From positions 620,001 through 684,000 of the forward strand of contig CP058667.1 in assembly GCA_020544305.1 (NCBI GenBank): a stretch of DNA of 64,000 nt. The letters run 5' to 3'. The notes below the pieces were generated by a model. It ran no database searches, had not been told where the DNA came from, and saw only the letters and a list, made by a program, of their open reading frames with translations. Positions 45,176 to 54,604 of this stretch are shown in pieces (positions within the stretch are counted from its first letter, which is position 1; each line of letters opens with the position of its first letter). The position numbers and the translations under genes were made by a program. The DNA comes from Staphylococcus taiwanensis (GTDB lineage Bacteria; Bacillota; Bacilli; Staphylococcales; Staphylococcaceae).

Positions 45176-45862
45176 ATGCCAAAATTAATATTATGCCGTC
45201 ACGGTCAAAGTGAATGGAATGCAAAAAATTTATTTACTGGTTGGGAAGATGTTCAATTATCAGAACAAGGTCGTAATGAGGCGATTACTTCTGGTCGTAA
45301 ATTGAAAGAAAGTGGTATTGAGATTGATGTCGCTTATACTTCATTATTAACAAGAGCATTGGAAACAACACAATATTTATTAGCTGAATCAGATCAAGAG
45401 TGGATTCCAGTGCATAAAAGTTGGCGTTTAAATGAACGCCATTATGGTAAATTACAAGGACTTAATAAAGATGAAGCACGTAAAGAGTTTGGTGAAGAAC
45501 AAGTACATCAATGGAGACGTTCTTATGATGTTAAACCACCAGCACAAACTGAAGAACAACGCGAGTCTTACTTAAAAGATCGTCGTTATCGTCATTTAGA
45601 CCATCGTATGATGCCATATTCTGAAAGTTTAAAAACAACGTTAGAACGTGTGGTACCAATTTGGACAGATAAAATTTCTCAACATTTATTAGACGGGGAG
45701 ACTGTATTGGTTGCAGCACATGGTAATTCTATCCGTGCCTTAATCAAATATTTAGATAATGTTTCTGATGAAGATATTATCGGATACGAAATTAAAACAG
45801 GTGCACCACTTATTTATGAATTAGATGATGATTTAAATGTAACTGATCATTATTATTTATAA
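45176..45862 (+). CDS. gpmA: 2,3-bisphosphoglycerate-dependent phosphoglycerate mutase
   Basis: 228 residues from ATG 45176, with AGGAAGGTG upstream. Catalytic His in LCRHGQSEWN, then LTRALETT, ERHYGKLQG and the second His in VAAHGNSIRAL. It interconverts 3- and 2-phosphoglycerate in the cytosol. Staphylococci normally also carry the cofactor-independent enzyme. A long complex hairpin terminator follows. The place beside a DHA2 pump and tcyABC matches my memory of S. aureus. Confidence 0.93.
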   Translation: MPKLILCRHGQSEWNAKNLFTGWEDVQLSEQGRNEAITSGRKLKESGIEIDVAYTSLLTRALETTQYLLAESDQEWIPVHKSWRLNERHYGKLQGLNKDEARKEFGEEQVHQWRRSYDVKPPAQTEEQRESYLKDRRYRHLDHRMMPYSESLKTTLERVVPIWTDKISQHLLDGETVLVAAHGNSIRALIKYLDNVSDEDIIGYEIKTGAPLIYELDDDLNVTDHYYL

Positions 45863-45878
45863 ACGGTAAAAATAAAAA

Positions 45879-45942
45879 GGAGTAGGACCAGAGCCTGGGA
45901 GGTAAATCAATGTCTCAGGATACAAAGTCCTACTCTTTTTTT
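45879..45942 (+). terminator. Terminator of gpmA
   Basis: The stem GGAGTAGGAC/GTCCTACTC encloses a second stem CCTGGGA/TCTCAGG, and is followed by seven T. Confidence 0.88.
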
Positions 45943-45973
45943 AGGAGTTATTATGGAAGAAAAAAGGATATCA

Positions 45974-46087
45974 TCAAGCTGATTTACGATTACGCTTATG
46001 TTGCTTAATAATTTTAAGTGCACGCTTTCTTGTTTTGATGTTAGGACTATGTAAGTTACGACGTGCTGTTTGTAAATCTTGTTTCAT
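45974..46087 (-). CDS. 37-residue basic protein (annotated in staphylococci as putative metal homeostasis protein)
   Basis: The minus-strand frame ATG 46087 to TGA 45974 is preceded by GGAGG at good spacing. The peptide (MKQDLQTARRNL...KRNRKSA) is very rich in Arg and Lys, with about 14 basic residues of 37, and resembles a short family conserved across staphylococci with the label putative metal homeostasis protein. No membrane segment. The function is not established. It sits on the opposite strand between gpmA and a DHA2 transporter. Confidence 0.8.
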   Translation of the reverse strand: MKQDLQTARRNLHSPNIKTRKRALKIIKQHKRNRKSA

Positions 46088-46254
46088 GTTTGAGACCTCC
46101 TTTTTAAATAGAATATAGTAAATTTTAAGAAAAGTAAATAGGAATTATTACGATTTATAAAAATTTATAAACAATCTATGTGAAATAAAAATAAAAATCT
46201 GTATAATGAGCAAATATATCTCTTGAAAAATAAAACGAGATGGGAGGTTTTAAT

Positions 46255-47718
46255 GTGACACATAAACAGAAATTGATCATGATCTTTACCATGTTATTAG
46301 GTGGATTCTTCGGCTTATTAAATGAAACATTGTTAACGACAGCTTTGCCAAGAATTATGAAAGATTTCAATATTGAATATTCGCAAGTTCAGTGGCTAAC
46401 AACAGCATTCTTATTAACAAATGGAGTTGTTATACCATTATCAGCATTTATTATTCAAAGGTATACAACAAGACAGGTATTTCTTACAGGAATCGTTATC
46501 TTTTTTATAGGTACGATATTAGGTGGTTTTAGTCCTAATTTTACAGTGCTATTGTTTGCACGTATTATTCAAGCATTAGGCTCTGGCATCATGATGCCTC
46601 TAATGATGACTACGATATTGGATATTTTTAAGCCGCATGAACGTGGTAAATATATGGGTATGTTCGGTTTAGTTATTGGATTAGCGCCTGCAATTGGTCC
46701 AACGTTATCAGGTTATTTGGTAGAGTACTTCAATTGGAGATCACTATTCCATATCGTTGCACCAATATCAGCAATCACTTTTCTTATTGCATTAAAAGTA
46801 ATTAAAAATGTTGGTACAAATGTAAAAGCACCAATAGATATGATATCTATTACGCTATCCATTCTAGGTTTTGGTGGTTTGTTGTATGGTGTAAGTTCAA
46901 TCTCAAGTGATGGTTGGGATGACCCAATTGTTTTAACAACTATAATTGGTGGCATCATCCTAGTCGGCATATTTATTTGGCGTCAAGAACGCTTAGATAC
47001 ACCGTTGTTAAGTTTCAAAGTCTTTAAAAATAAAGAGTTCGCAGTTGGTATATCAATCATGGCAGTAACTATGATTTCAATGATTGGTTCAGAAACAGTG
47101 CTACCGATGTTTGTACAAAACTTATTAGGACGAACGCCGGTCGATTCTGGTTTGATTTTACTACCAGGTGCCATTGTAATGGCGATTATGTCATTTATTT
47201 CAGGTTGGTTATATGAAACATTTGGTGCTAAAGTGTTAGCAATCATTGGTATGATAATTGTCATTGCTACAACGTCATATTTTGTGATCATGGATGAACA
47301 TACATCTACAATTGTTTTAGCGACAGTCTATGCAATTCGTATGATTGGTATTGCTTTAGGCTTAATGCCGATCATGACGCACACAATGAATCAATTGACG
47401 CCTGAGTTAAATGCACATGGGTCTTCTATGACGAATACTGTGCAACAAATTGCTGGTTCAATTGGTACAGCAGGTCTAATTACAATTTTGAGTACAGCAA
47501 GTCAAAATTTCAAACCGACGATGAGTGACTATCACGGTATGGATAAAAAAGAAATGATGGGACAAATAAAAATTGATGCGATGCTACATGGTTATCATGC
47601 TGGGTTTATGTTTGCAGTGATTATAACTATTATTAGTTTATTGCTTACATTTTTAATCAAAAGTAAACGGAAAATAAAATTAGAATCAGAAGCAGAAAGT
47701 AAAGTATCTAAAATTTAA
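46255..47718 (+). CDS. MFS transporter, DHA2 (LmrB/EmrB) family
   Basis: 487 residues with 14 hydrophobic segments. The likely start is GTG 46255: GGGAGG at 46242-46247 is 7 bases before it, while the in-frame ATG 46240 would overlap that site. Marks: LLNETLLTTALPRIM in helix 1, VQWLTTAFLLTNGVVIPLSAF and GLAPAIGPTLSGYLVE (motif C). Such pumps export antibiotics or other lipophilic compounds. It matches the drug-resistance protein gene next to gpmA in S. aureus as I remember it. Confidence 0.82.
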   Translation: MTHKQKLIMIFTMLLGGFFGLLNETLLTTALPRIMKDFNIEYSQVQWLTTAFLLTNGVVIPLSAFIIQRYTTRQVFLTGIVIFFIGTILGGFSPNFTVLLFARIIQALGSGIMMPLMMTTILDIFKPHERGKYMGMFGLVIGLAPAIGPTLSGYLVEYFNWRSLFHIVAPISAITFLIALKVIKNVGTNVKAPIDMISITLSILGFGGLLYGVSSISSDGWDDPIVLTTIIGGIILVGIFIWRQERLDTPLLSFKVFKNKEFAVGISIMAVTMISMIGSETVLPMFVQNLLGRTPVDSGLILLPGAIVMAIMSFISGWLYETFGAKVLAIIGMIIVIATTSYFVIMDEHTSTIVLATVYAIRMIGIALGLMPIMTHTMNQLTPELNAHGSSMTNTVQQIAGSIGTAGLITILSTASQNFKPTMSDYHGMDKKEMMGQIKIDAMLHGYHAGFMFAVIITIISLLLTFLIKSKRKIKLESEAESKVSKI

Positions 47719-47729
47719 AAATAGTGCAG

Positions 47730-47776
47730 CACCATATTTATTCATTCAATTACGTGAATAAATGTGGTGTTTTTTA
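47730..47776 (+). terminator. Terminator of the DHA2 transporter gene
   Basis: CACCATATTTATTCA pairs with TGAATAAATGTGGTG, followed by six T. Confidence 0.9.
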
Positions 47777-47832
47777 TGATCGATAATATCCAAACATTCT
47801 GAACACTTAGAATGCTGTAAATAAATATTGAC

Positions 47833-47886
47833 TATTCCTACCTATGAGATTAGAATTAATTTATTCTGACTAATCTAATAGGAATA
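47833..47886. promoter_or_regulatory. Extended dyad upstream of tcyA, candidate operator
   Basis: TATTCCTA at 47833-47840 and its exact inverse TAGGAATA at 47879-47886 enclose a second inverted pair, GATTAGAAT and ATTCT-GA-CTAATC. It ends just before the tcyA ribosome site. Cysteine-uptake genes are often controlled by CymR; whether this is its site is inference. Confidence 0.5.
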
Positions 47887-47901
47887 TGGAGGAAATGATT
47901 G

Positions 47902-48699
47902 ATGAAAAGACTTTTATTTGTTGCTTTGGCACTTATTTTTGTGTTAGCTGCATGTGGTAACGGAGGATCATCTGATAAAAACAGTGACTCTAAATCAAGC
48001 AGTAACAGTGATAGCAAGACACTTAAAGTGGGGACAGAAGGTACATATGCACCATTCTCATTCCATAATAAAAAAGACCAGTTAACTGGTTATGATATTG
48101 ATGTAATTAAAGCAGTTGCAAAAGAAGAAGGATACAAACTTAAATTTAACGAAACATCATGGGACTCAATGTTTGCTGGTTTAGATGCTAAACGTTTTGA
48201 TGTTATTGCAAACCAAGTAGGTATCAATAAAGACAGAGAGAAAAAATATAAATTCTCTGATCCTTACACTTATTCAAGTGCAGTATTAGTAGTTCGTGAC
48301 AACGAAAAAAATATTAAATCATTTAATGACGTTAAAGGTAAAAAAATGGCACAAACATTTACGTCAAATTATGGTCAATTAGCGAAAGATAAAGGTGCAG
48401 ATATTACTAAAGTTGATGGCTTCAACCAAGCAATGGACTTATTATTATCTAATCGTGTTGATGGTACATTTAACGATAGCTTATCTTACTTGGATTACAA
48501 AAAACAAAAATCTAACGCTAAAATTAAAGCAATTAAAGGTAATGCTGAACAAAGTAAATCAGGATTTGCTTTCTCTAAAGATGTAGATAGTAAAGTCGTT
48601 TCTGATTTCAACGATGGACTTAAAAAATTAAAAGACAATGGTAAACTAGCAAAAATTGGTAAGAAATGGTTTGGTGAAAATGTTTCTGAGCCTAAATAG
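47902..48699 (+). CDS. tcyA: Cystine-binding lipoprotein of ABC transporter
   Basis: 265 residues from ATG 47902, with GGAGG 9 bases upstream. Lipobox LAAC with Cys19-20, a Ser/Asp/Lys-rich linker, then a solute-binding domain of family 3 (LKVGTEGTYAPFSFHN, GYDIDVIKAVAKE, FDVIANQVGI). It delivers L-cystine to TcyBC at the outer membrane face. The identity follows from the operon and the close match to my memory of S. aureus TcyA. Confidence 0.9.
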   Translation: MKRLLFVALALIFVLAACGNGGSSDKNSDSKSSSNSDSKTLKVGTEGTYAPFSFHNKKDQLTGYDIDVIKAVAKEEGYKLKFNETSWDSMFAGLDAKRFDVIANQVGINKDREKKYKFSDPYTYSSAVLVVRDNEKNIKSFNDVKGKKMAQTFTSNYGQLAKDKGADITKVDGFNQAMDLLLSNRVDGTFNDSLSYLDYKKQKSNAKIKAIKGNAEQSKSGFAFSKDVDSKVVSDFNDGLKKLKDNGKLAKIGKKWFGENVSEPK

Positions 48700-49399
48700 T
48701 CAACAACAACATGCATTAGATGCGGCAGGGCAAGCATTTGGACCAATGTTGGAAGGATTAGTAAAATATTCTATTCCAATTACCATCGTTACGTTTATCA
48801 TCGGTTTAATTATTGCTTTATTTACAGCGTTAATGCGTATTTCTAATAGCAAGATTTTAAAAGGTATAGCACGTGTTTATGTTTCAATTATTCGTGGGAC
48901 ACCAATGATTGTACAATTGTTCATCATCTTTTATGGTATTCCAGAATTAGGACGTTTGATGACAGGTGATGCTGATGAACAATGGACATTATCATCTGTA
49001 CTATCTGCCATTATCGGTTTATCTCTTAATGTAGGTGCTTATGCTTCAGAAATTATCCGTGGTGGTATTATTTCAATTCCTAAGGGACAAACTGAAGCAG
49101 CTTACTCAATTGGTATGAACTATCGTCAAACCATACAACGTATTATATTACCGCAAGCAATCAGAGTATCTATTCCAGCTTTAGGTAATACATTCTTAAG
49201 TTTAATTAAAGATACATCATTATTAGGATTTATCTTGGTAGCAGAAATGTTCCGTAAAGCTCAAGAAGTTGCGTCTACAACTTATGAATATTTCACTATT
49301 TATATTCTTGTAGCAGTCATGTATTGGGTTATCTGTTTCATCATTTCAGTAATTCAAAGCTTCTATGAATCATATATTGAAAGAGGGTATAACTCATGA
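48680..49399 (+). CDS. tcyB: Cystine ABC transporter permease
   Basis: 239 residues from ATG 48680, which lies inside the end of tcyA (20-bp overlap); the peptide MFLSLNSQQQHALDAAGQ is the normal start for the staphylococcal protein. Polar amino acid permease of the HisM family with five helices, motif IIRGTPMIVQLFIIFYG and EAA-like loop GQTEAAYSIGMNYRQTIQRI. It forms the membrane channel for cystine. The overlap suggests coupled translation. Confidence 0.9.
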   Translation: MFLSLNSQQQHALDAAGQAFGPMLEGLVKYSIPITIVTFIIGLIIALFTALMRISNSKILKGIARVYVSIIRGTPMIVQLFIIFYGIPELGRLMTGDADEQWTLSSVLSAIIGLSLNVGAYASEIIRGGIISIPKGQTEAAYSIGMNYRQTIQRIILPQAIRVSIPALGNTFLSLIKDTSLLGFILVAEMFRKAQEVASTTYEYFTIYILVAVMYWVICFIISVIQSFYESYIERGYNS

Positions 49400-50127
49400 T
49401 TGAATTAAGTGGTATCCATAAATCATTCAATGATAAAGAAGTCATTAAGGGTATTGATTTAAACGTAGGCAAAGGGGAAGTCGTGACACTTATTGGACGA
49501 TCAGGTTCTGGTAAAACGACGTTGTTACGTATGATTAATGCTTTAGAAATTCCGACTGAAGGTAATGTAAGTGTGAACGGAACAAGTTACACTGCTAATA
49601 ATAAAAAGTCTCAAATAAGCGTACGCAAGCAATCGGGTATGGTATTTCAAAGTTATAACTTATTTCCACATAAATCAGCTTTAGAGAATGTGATGGAAGG
49701 GTTAGTAACTGTTAAAAAAATGAATAAAGCAGAAGCAAAAGAAAAAGCAATGGACTTGCTTGAAAAAGTTGGTTTAACGAGTGTTAAAGACCAACGTCCA
49801 CATGCTTTATCAGGTGGTCAACAACAACGTGTGGCTATTGCAAGAGCATTAGCAATGAACCCACAAGTGATGTTGTTTGATGAACCGACATCTGCTTTAG
49901 ACCCTGAATTAGTTAATGATGTACTTCGTGTAATCAAAGAATTAGCTGATGAAGGAATGACAATGGTCATTGTTACGCATGAAATGCGTTTCGCACGTCA
50001 AGTTTCAAATAAAATTGTCTTTATACATGAAGGTCGTATTGGTGAACAAGGTTCTCCAGACGAGATGTTCAATCATCCAAAGACTGAAGAATTACGTCGT
50101 TTCCTAAATGTAATCAATGAAGACTAA
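49396..50127 (+). CDS. tcyC: Cystine ABC transporter ATPase
   Basis: 243 residues. Walker A GRSGSGKTT near residue 33, signature LSGGQQQR, Walker B VMLFDEPTSALDP, switch His VTHEM. ATG 49396 overlaps the tcyB stop by 4 bp. It powers cystine uptake with TcyAB and gives the cell sulfur. A perfect terminator follows. Confidence 0.92.
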   Translation: MIELSGIHKSFNDKEVIKGIDLNVGKGEVVTLIGRSGSGKTTLLRMINALEIPTEGNVSVNGTSYTANNKKSQISVRKQSGMVFQSYNLFPHKSALENVMEGLVTVKKMNKAEAKEKAMDLLEKVGLTSVKDQRPHALSGGQQQRVAIARALAMNPQVMLFDEPTSALDPELVNDVLRVIKELADEGMTMVIVTHEMRFARQVSNKIVFIHEGRIGEQGSPDEMFNHPKTEELRRFLNVINED

Positions 50128-50136
50128 TAAAAAAAA

Positions 50137-50178
50137 ACTTCCTAAAGTACTTACATGTACTTTAGGAAGTTTTTTTTA
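50137..50178. terminator. Bidirectional terminator tcyC / fmhA-like
   Basis: The perfect 15-bp stem AACTTCCTAAAGTAC/GTACTTTAGGAAGTT has a 6-base loop with A-run before and T-run after. Confidence 0.95.
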
Positions 50179-50201
50179 GTTGAAATATTTTTTTATCATG
50201 T

Positions 50202-51446
50202 TTATTTACGATCTAAAAGTTGCATCACTCGGTATGCGAAAGGTTTGATAGGTTTGATGAAATCACCAATATATTCATACACATTTGCGTTGAATCCTTT
50301 TTTGAATTGTTGTACACCGAAGTCTTCAGCATCTTCACTAAAGTCTCCAGTAATACCATAGAAATTATAACGATCAACGTTATGTTCTTTCGCGAATTTA
50401 ATCATTTCCCATTGTAATCGATACGCACCCATATACGCATTATATTTAGGGTTAGAACCGCTGGATAGGTAATAAACTTCATGGTCGTTATATAAGTAAA
50501 GCGCAGCTGCTAGATTTAAGATTTCGCCTTCAGCTGAAATTTTGGCTTTTGTCTCGTTAAGTTTGCGTTCATTACTATCGAGTTGTTGTTGTACTTGTGT
50601 ACGTTTGTTTTTATTTTTCTTAGAGTTTGGACTTTCTTTTAACATATTATCAACATCAGCTAGTTGTTTTGCTAAATCATCATGTTTTTGTTGGAGGGTA
50701 GATAAATAATCTTTTAAGTCAATATAAGCTAGTTTTAACATAGCATGGTCTTCGTATGTTTTTTGCATTTCATAGAAATAAGGTTTGTCTCTAAACTTGA
50801 AACCATGCTTTTCCTCAGCCATTTGGAACAATTCGAAGAAAGTATCTGTTTCTTCCATTGGTAATGTTCTTACTTTCACGCCCATTTCATATGTTTTTTT
50901 TATGTTACGACGTGTTTGATAGTCCATTTCTTTTAATAATTGATCTTCTGTTTTGTCTTTTAAATCTAATACAGATAACCAACGAATTTGGCTCATTGTA
51001 CTATATCCAACAGACCAACCTTGATGTTTATAGCCTAAGTCTTCTAATGTTTTTATAACAGCACGATTATCATAGCTTTCTAAGATTTCACCATCTGCAT
51101 TGCGTAAGTTTTCTAAGATGTATGGATCTACCAATACAAATAAACAGTTGTGTTTTTTTAAATATTCTGTAAGTGATTTGAAGAAAAAGTGGACCAATTC
51201 AATGTTGCTATAATCCATTACTGGACCACGATGTGTATAAAAGTATTTATAAATTTTTAATGCGCGTGCTTCTGTCATTAATGTTCCAGCAATCACGTTT
51301 CCGTTGTCGTCTTTGACACCCACAACGTGTACATCATTTTTTAATTCATTTCTATTTTCATAATGTATTCTGGATTGAGTATAATGAGAAAAGTTTTCTT
51401 TAGTAAACTTTTCAAATTCTCCAGGTTCTAAAGTTACGAATTTCAT
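50202..51446 (-). CDS. FemAB-family peptidyltransferase, FmhA-like
   Basis: 414 residues, close to the 416 of S. aureus FmhA. FemAB features: the two GNAT-like domains (THRGPVMDYSN, IRWLSVLDLKDKTEDQLLKEMDYQTRRNIKK) and a coiled-coil arm (about residues 240-300, YLSTLQQKHDDLAKQLADV and KRTQVQQQLDSNERK), then AALYLYNDHEVYYLSSGSNPKYNAYMG. AGAGGAG precedes ATG 51446. FemAB proteins add amino acids from tRNA to the interpeptide bridge of lipid II; FmhA has been linked to Ser insertion or lysostaphin resistance. It is convergent with tcyABC, as in S. aureus. Confidence 0.85.
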   Translation of the reverse strand: MKFVTLEPGEFEKFTKENFSHYTQSRIHYENRNELKNDVHVVGVKDDNGNVIAGTLMTEARALKIYKYFYTHRGPVMDYSNIELVHFFFKSLTEYLKKHNCLFVLVDPYILENLRNADGEILESYDNRAVIKTLEDLGYKHQGWSVGYSTMSQIRWLSVLDLKDKTEDQLLKEMDYQTRRNIKKTYEMGVKVRTLPMEETDTFFELFQMAEEKHGFKFRDKPYFYEMQKTYEDHAMLKLAYIDLKDYLSTLQQKHDDLAKQLADVDNMLKESPNSKKNKNKRTQVQQQLDSNERKLNETKAKISAEGEILNLAAALYLYNDHEVYYLSSGSNPKYNAYMGAYRLQWEMIKFAKEHNVDRYNFYGITGDFSEDAEDFGVQQFKKGFNANVYEYIGDFIKPIKPFAYRVMQLLDRK

Positions 51447-51704
51447 GATAATCTACTCCTCTGTATTTTTAAGAATTACATTTCATTTTAGCAAATTACA
51501 TTAGATATTACACATAATTAGTTATTAAATTGAGTAATACTTTAGTAGTAGTTAGAATTTAAATTTTAAAAAATAATAGTTGGAATCATTGCAAAATTAG
51601 TTTTTTTATAAACTAGCGCATACACTAAAACCATTGTATGATAGTATTTGCAAATGAAGTATAATTAAAGATAACAATATTGATTAAGCTTTAGGAGTGA
51701 ATTT

Positions 51705-52067
51705 ATGAAAAGGTTACTAGTGATATTAGGTGTTTGTGTATTATTAGTTGCAGCTTGTGGTAACGATAAATATACAAGTAAAATAGATAAAGCTGTTAAA
51801 TTGCAAGAACAAAAGCAAGAAAAAATGGCTAAAAATGATAACGGCGATGTAGTAAAACATTTTGATCGAAAAGATGCGAATATTTATGTTTTTGAAAAAG
51901 GCAAATATGTCGTACTTAGCTATAAACCATTGAGTAATAATGAAGAAGTTCATTATTTTACTTATGAATTTGAAGGTAAAAAGAAAGCCAAATATCTTGA
52001 AAACTTTGATACAAAAAAATATATCGCATCACATGATTCAGACTATAAAGAGGAAAATATGAATTAA
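51705..52067 (+). CDS. Small lipoprotein, cystatin-like fold family
   Basis: 120 residues. Lipoprotein signal, lipobox VAAC with Cys18, then about 100 soluble residues (VKHFDRKDANIYVFEKGKYVVLSYKPL) of the staphylococcal cystatin-like-fold/DUF4467 lipoprotein type. AGGAG precedes ATG 51705. It is 24 bp ahead of dsbA and probably in the same operon. Function is unknown; it would be anchored outside the membrane. Confidence 0.75.
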   Translation: MKRLLVILGVCVLLVAACGNDKYTSKIDKAVKLQEQKQEKMAKNDNGDVVKHFDRKDANIYVFEKGKYVVLSYKPLSNNEEVHYFTYEFEGKKKAKYLENFDTKKYIASHDSDYKEENMN

Positions 52068-52091
52068 TCCATATGCAAAAGAGGAGCATCT

Positions 52092-52688
52092 ATGAAGAAA
52101 CTATTATTAATAGTAAGTGTATTAGTGGTTCTTTTAGTTGTTATTGGTGCTTGTTCCACTAACAAAAAAGAGAAGACATCACCTAAAATGAAAGATGGTA
52201 AGATTTTAATTGTAGAATATGGTGATTTCAAATGTCCATATTGTAAGAAAGTTGAAGAAAAAGTCATACCAACAATAAAAAAAGATTATATTGATACTAA
52301 TAAAGTCGAGTATCAATTTGTAAATGCTGGATTTCTAGATAAAGACTCTATTGTTGGTTCAAGAGCGGGTAATGCTGTACAAAAAATTGCACCAAAAGCA
52401 TATTTAACTTTTCAACATAATATCTTTAAAAACCAACAAGATGAAGATAAAAAATGGTTAACAGAGCAATTTCTTGATAAGGAAATTGATAAGTTAGACA
52501 TAACTAATAATCAAAAATCTGAAATTAAGGAACAGTATAAATCTAAAAATAGCTATGCTTGGAAAAAAGCAGAAGAACAAAAGAAATTAACAGAAGATAA
52601 TCATATTAAATCTGTACCAACTGTATTTATTAATGGCAAAAAAGTAAAAGATCCATATACAGTGGGTGGATGGAAAAAATATTTATAG
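52092..52688 (+). CDS. dsbA: Lipoprotein thiol-disulfide oxidoreductase DsbA
   Basis: 198 residues. Lipoprotein signal with lipobox IGAC, then a thioredoxin-fold domain with active site CPYC in YGDFKCPYCKKVEE, the cis-Pro in SVPTVF and the inserted helical domain between them. AGAGGAGC precedes ATG 52092. S. aureus DsbA is likewise a membrane-anchored lipoprotein with CPYC. It forms disulfides in exported proteins. Confidence 0.9.
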   Translation: MKKLLLIVSVLVVLLVVIGACSTNKKEKTSPKMKDGKILIVEYGDFKCPYCKKVEEKVIPTIKKDYIDTNKVEYQFVNAGFLDKDSIVGSRAGNAVQKIAPKAYLTFQHNIFKNQQDEDKKWLTEQFLDKEIDKLDITNNQKSEIKEQYKSKNSYAWKKAEEQKKLTEDNHIKSVPTVFINGKKVKDPYTVGGWKKYL

Positions 52689-52705
52689 TCTTAACGAGAT
52701 AAATA

Positions 52706-52776
52706 AAGAGACTCAGTATAGATATTCGGACAATGACTGTTCGTTCATTTGTCTATCTATCCTGAAGTCTCTTTTT
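52706..52776. terminator. Terminator dsbA / ABC-2 permease
   Basis: AGAGACT-CAG-ATAGATA pairs with TATCTATCCTGAAGTCTCT, followed by TTTTT, between convergent genes. Confidence 0.85.
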
Positions 52777-52777
52777 G

Positions 52778-53860
52778 TTATACTTTTCTATATCTTTTAA
52801 GACCTATAATATTTAAGATAATGAAAATGACAATAAATATAATAATAATTAATAAGTCAAACCATATGTGAGACCAACCTTGCCCTTTTATCATAACATT
52901 TGTTAATGCATCACCCGCATAACGTAATGGGAATAAATACCCTATATTACTTAGCCAACTAGGCATATTTTCAAGCGGAAAAATACCTGAAAAGAATACT
53001 TGTGGAACCGCAACTAGAGGTATAAATTGAATCATTTGAAATTCAGAATTTGCAAAAGTTGAGATGAAAATACCCATCGACAAAGCAGTGATAGCTAAAC
53101 AAATATTAATTAAAATAACGTACCATAGACTTCCAGCAAGGTCTATATTTAGTAAGTAGATTGAGAATAAGACAATCACTAAAGTTTGAATAATGGCAAA
53201 AATGCCATAACCTATTAAATAGCCAGTTACAATTTCACTACGACGTATGGATGTTGCTAAAACGCGTTCAAGCGTTCCAGTTGTACGTTCTCTTAGTAAA
53301 GCAATACCTGAAATTAAGAATACGAATAGGAAAACAAAAAATCCCATTAAAATTGGAAACATTTTATCAAAGTAACTACTATTAGCATCACCATATAAAT
53401 ACGTGTTATCAATTGAAATAGTTGAATCTTTTTCTTTGTTTTTAATCATCGGCGCTTTCTCTAAAATTTTTTTGATATTATTCATTTTATCCTTTTGAAT
53501 TGATTGGCTAATCATTTGTTTTAGTGCTGACGTTTTATTTGGATCTTCATTCGTATAAATAATATGCATTGTTTTGCCATTTTGATAGATAAACCCATCT
53601 AAATTATTGTTTTCAATCTTTGCTCTAATATCACGTGTCGAATGATAATTTTTAACATCTAAATTTTTACTAGGTAGATTATTCGTAATGTGTGAAGAAA
53701 CAGATTGATCGACGCCAAGTTTGATATCCTCATCATCTCCATTAAATATAAAATACATGAGCGTGAGGATTAAAATAGGAGCTAGAAACATCAAAGCGAG
53801 TGTGCGTTTATCTCTTAGTAATTCTTTAATGACCCTTTTGATAACGGCGAATAATCTCAT
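52778..53860 (-). CDS. ABC-2 type transporter permease
   Basis: 360 residues. One membrane helix near residue 22, a large extracytoplasmic domain of about 140 residues, then five helices. The family loop RERTTGTLERVLATSIRRSEIVTGYLIGYG is typical of ABC-2 drug-export permeases of the YhgE/YbhR group (core TTGTLERVLATS). ATG overlaps the ATPase stop by 4 bp (ATGA). With the upstream ATPase it forms an exporter of unknown substrate, probably drug or lipid. Confidence 0.85.
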   Translation of the reverse strand: MRLFAVIKRVIKELLRDKRTLALMFLAPILILTLMYFIFNGDDEDIKLGVDQSVSSHITNNLPSKNLDVKNYHSTRDIRAKIENNNLDGFIYQNGKTMHIIYTNEDPNKTSALKQMISQSIQKDKMNNIKKILEKAPMIKNKEKDSTISIDNTYLYGDANSSYFDKMFPILMGFFVFLFVFLISGIALLRERTTGTLERVLATSIRRSEIVTGYLIGYGIFAIIQTLVIVLFSIYLLNIDLAGSLWYVILINICLAITALSMGIFISTFANSEFQMIQFIPLVAVPQVFFSGIFPLENMPSWLSNIGYLFPLRYAGDALTNVMIKGQGWSHIWFDLLIIIIFIVIFIILNIIGLKRYRKV

Positions 53861-54588
53861 GATTGATTTGCCTCCTCTGCTTTAATAAATACTTCTTCAA
53901 TTGTTTTAACATTAAATTGTTTCTTTAATTGATCAGGGGTGTCTAAAGCAAATAGTTCCCCATTTACAATTAATCCAACTTTGTCACACCGTTCTGCTTC
54001 ATCCATGACGTGGGTCGTTACAATCACGCTTTTACCTTCACTAGTCATATTTTTTAACTGACTCCAAATTTGATTACGTAATTTAGGATCTATACCAACA
54101 GTGGGCTCATCTAAAATAATTAAGTTTGGTTGTGAAAGTAGTGTAATTGCAAGAGACAAACGACGTTTCATTCCACCAGAAAAATTTGCAACTTTGCGAC
54201 TTAACGCATCTTCTAAATCAACTAATTTCATACTTTCGTGAATATTTTTATCTAATAATTGTCCTTTTAATCCAGCTAAATGACCGAAAAATTCAAGGTT
54301 TTCATAGGCCGTGAGACTTTCATATAAAGCATCAGTTTGTCCCATATAGCCGATTTTATTAAGTATTTTACGATTAGGCATGGTTTTATTAAAAATTTCA
54401 GTAGAACCTGATGTGAGCTTTTCCATGCCCAATAAGCATTTAATGGTTGTAGTCTTACCACAGCCACTAGGACCTATTAAACCTAAAAGTTCACCCTTAT
54501 AAATATCTAAACTAATTTCATTCAATACTTTGTGATTACCATATGTTTTAATAGCTTCATGTAAATTAGCAACGCTTTCAGTAGTCAT
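53857..54588 (-). CDS. ABC exporter ATPase
   Basis: 243 residues from ATG 54588, with AGGAGGT 6 bases upstream. Walker A GPSGCGKTT, signature NFSGGMKRR, Walker B LIILDEPTVGIDP and switch His TTHVMDEAERC. This is the CcmA/NatA-like exporter type. It is coupled by a 4-bp overlap to the ABC-2 permease and divergent from a TetR gene, which probably represses it. Confidence 0.88.
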   Translation of the reverse strand: MTTESVANLHEAIKTYGNHKVLNEISLDIYKGELLGLIGPSGCGKTTTIKCLLGMEKLTSGSTEIFNKTMPNRKILNKIGYMGQTDALYESLTAYENLEFFGHLAGLKGQLLDKNIHESMKLVDLEDALSRKVANFSGGMKRRLSLAITLLSQPNLIILDEPTVGIDPKLRNQIWSQLKNMTSEGKSVIVTTHVMDEAERCDKVGLIVNGELFALDTPDQLKKQFNVKTIEEVFIKAEEANQS

Positions 54589-54604
54589 AGATGTACCTCC
54601 TAAA

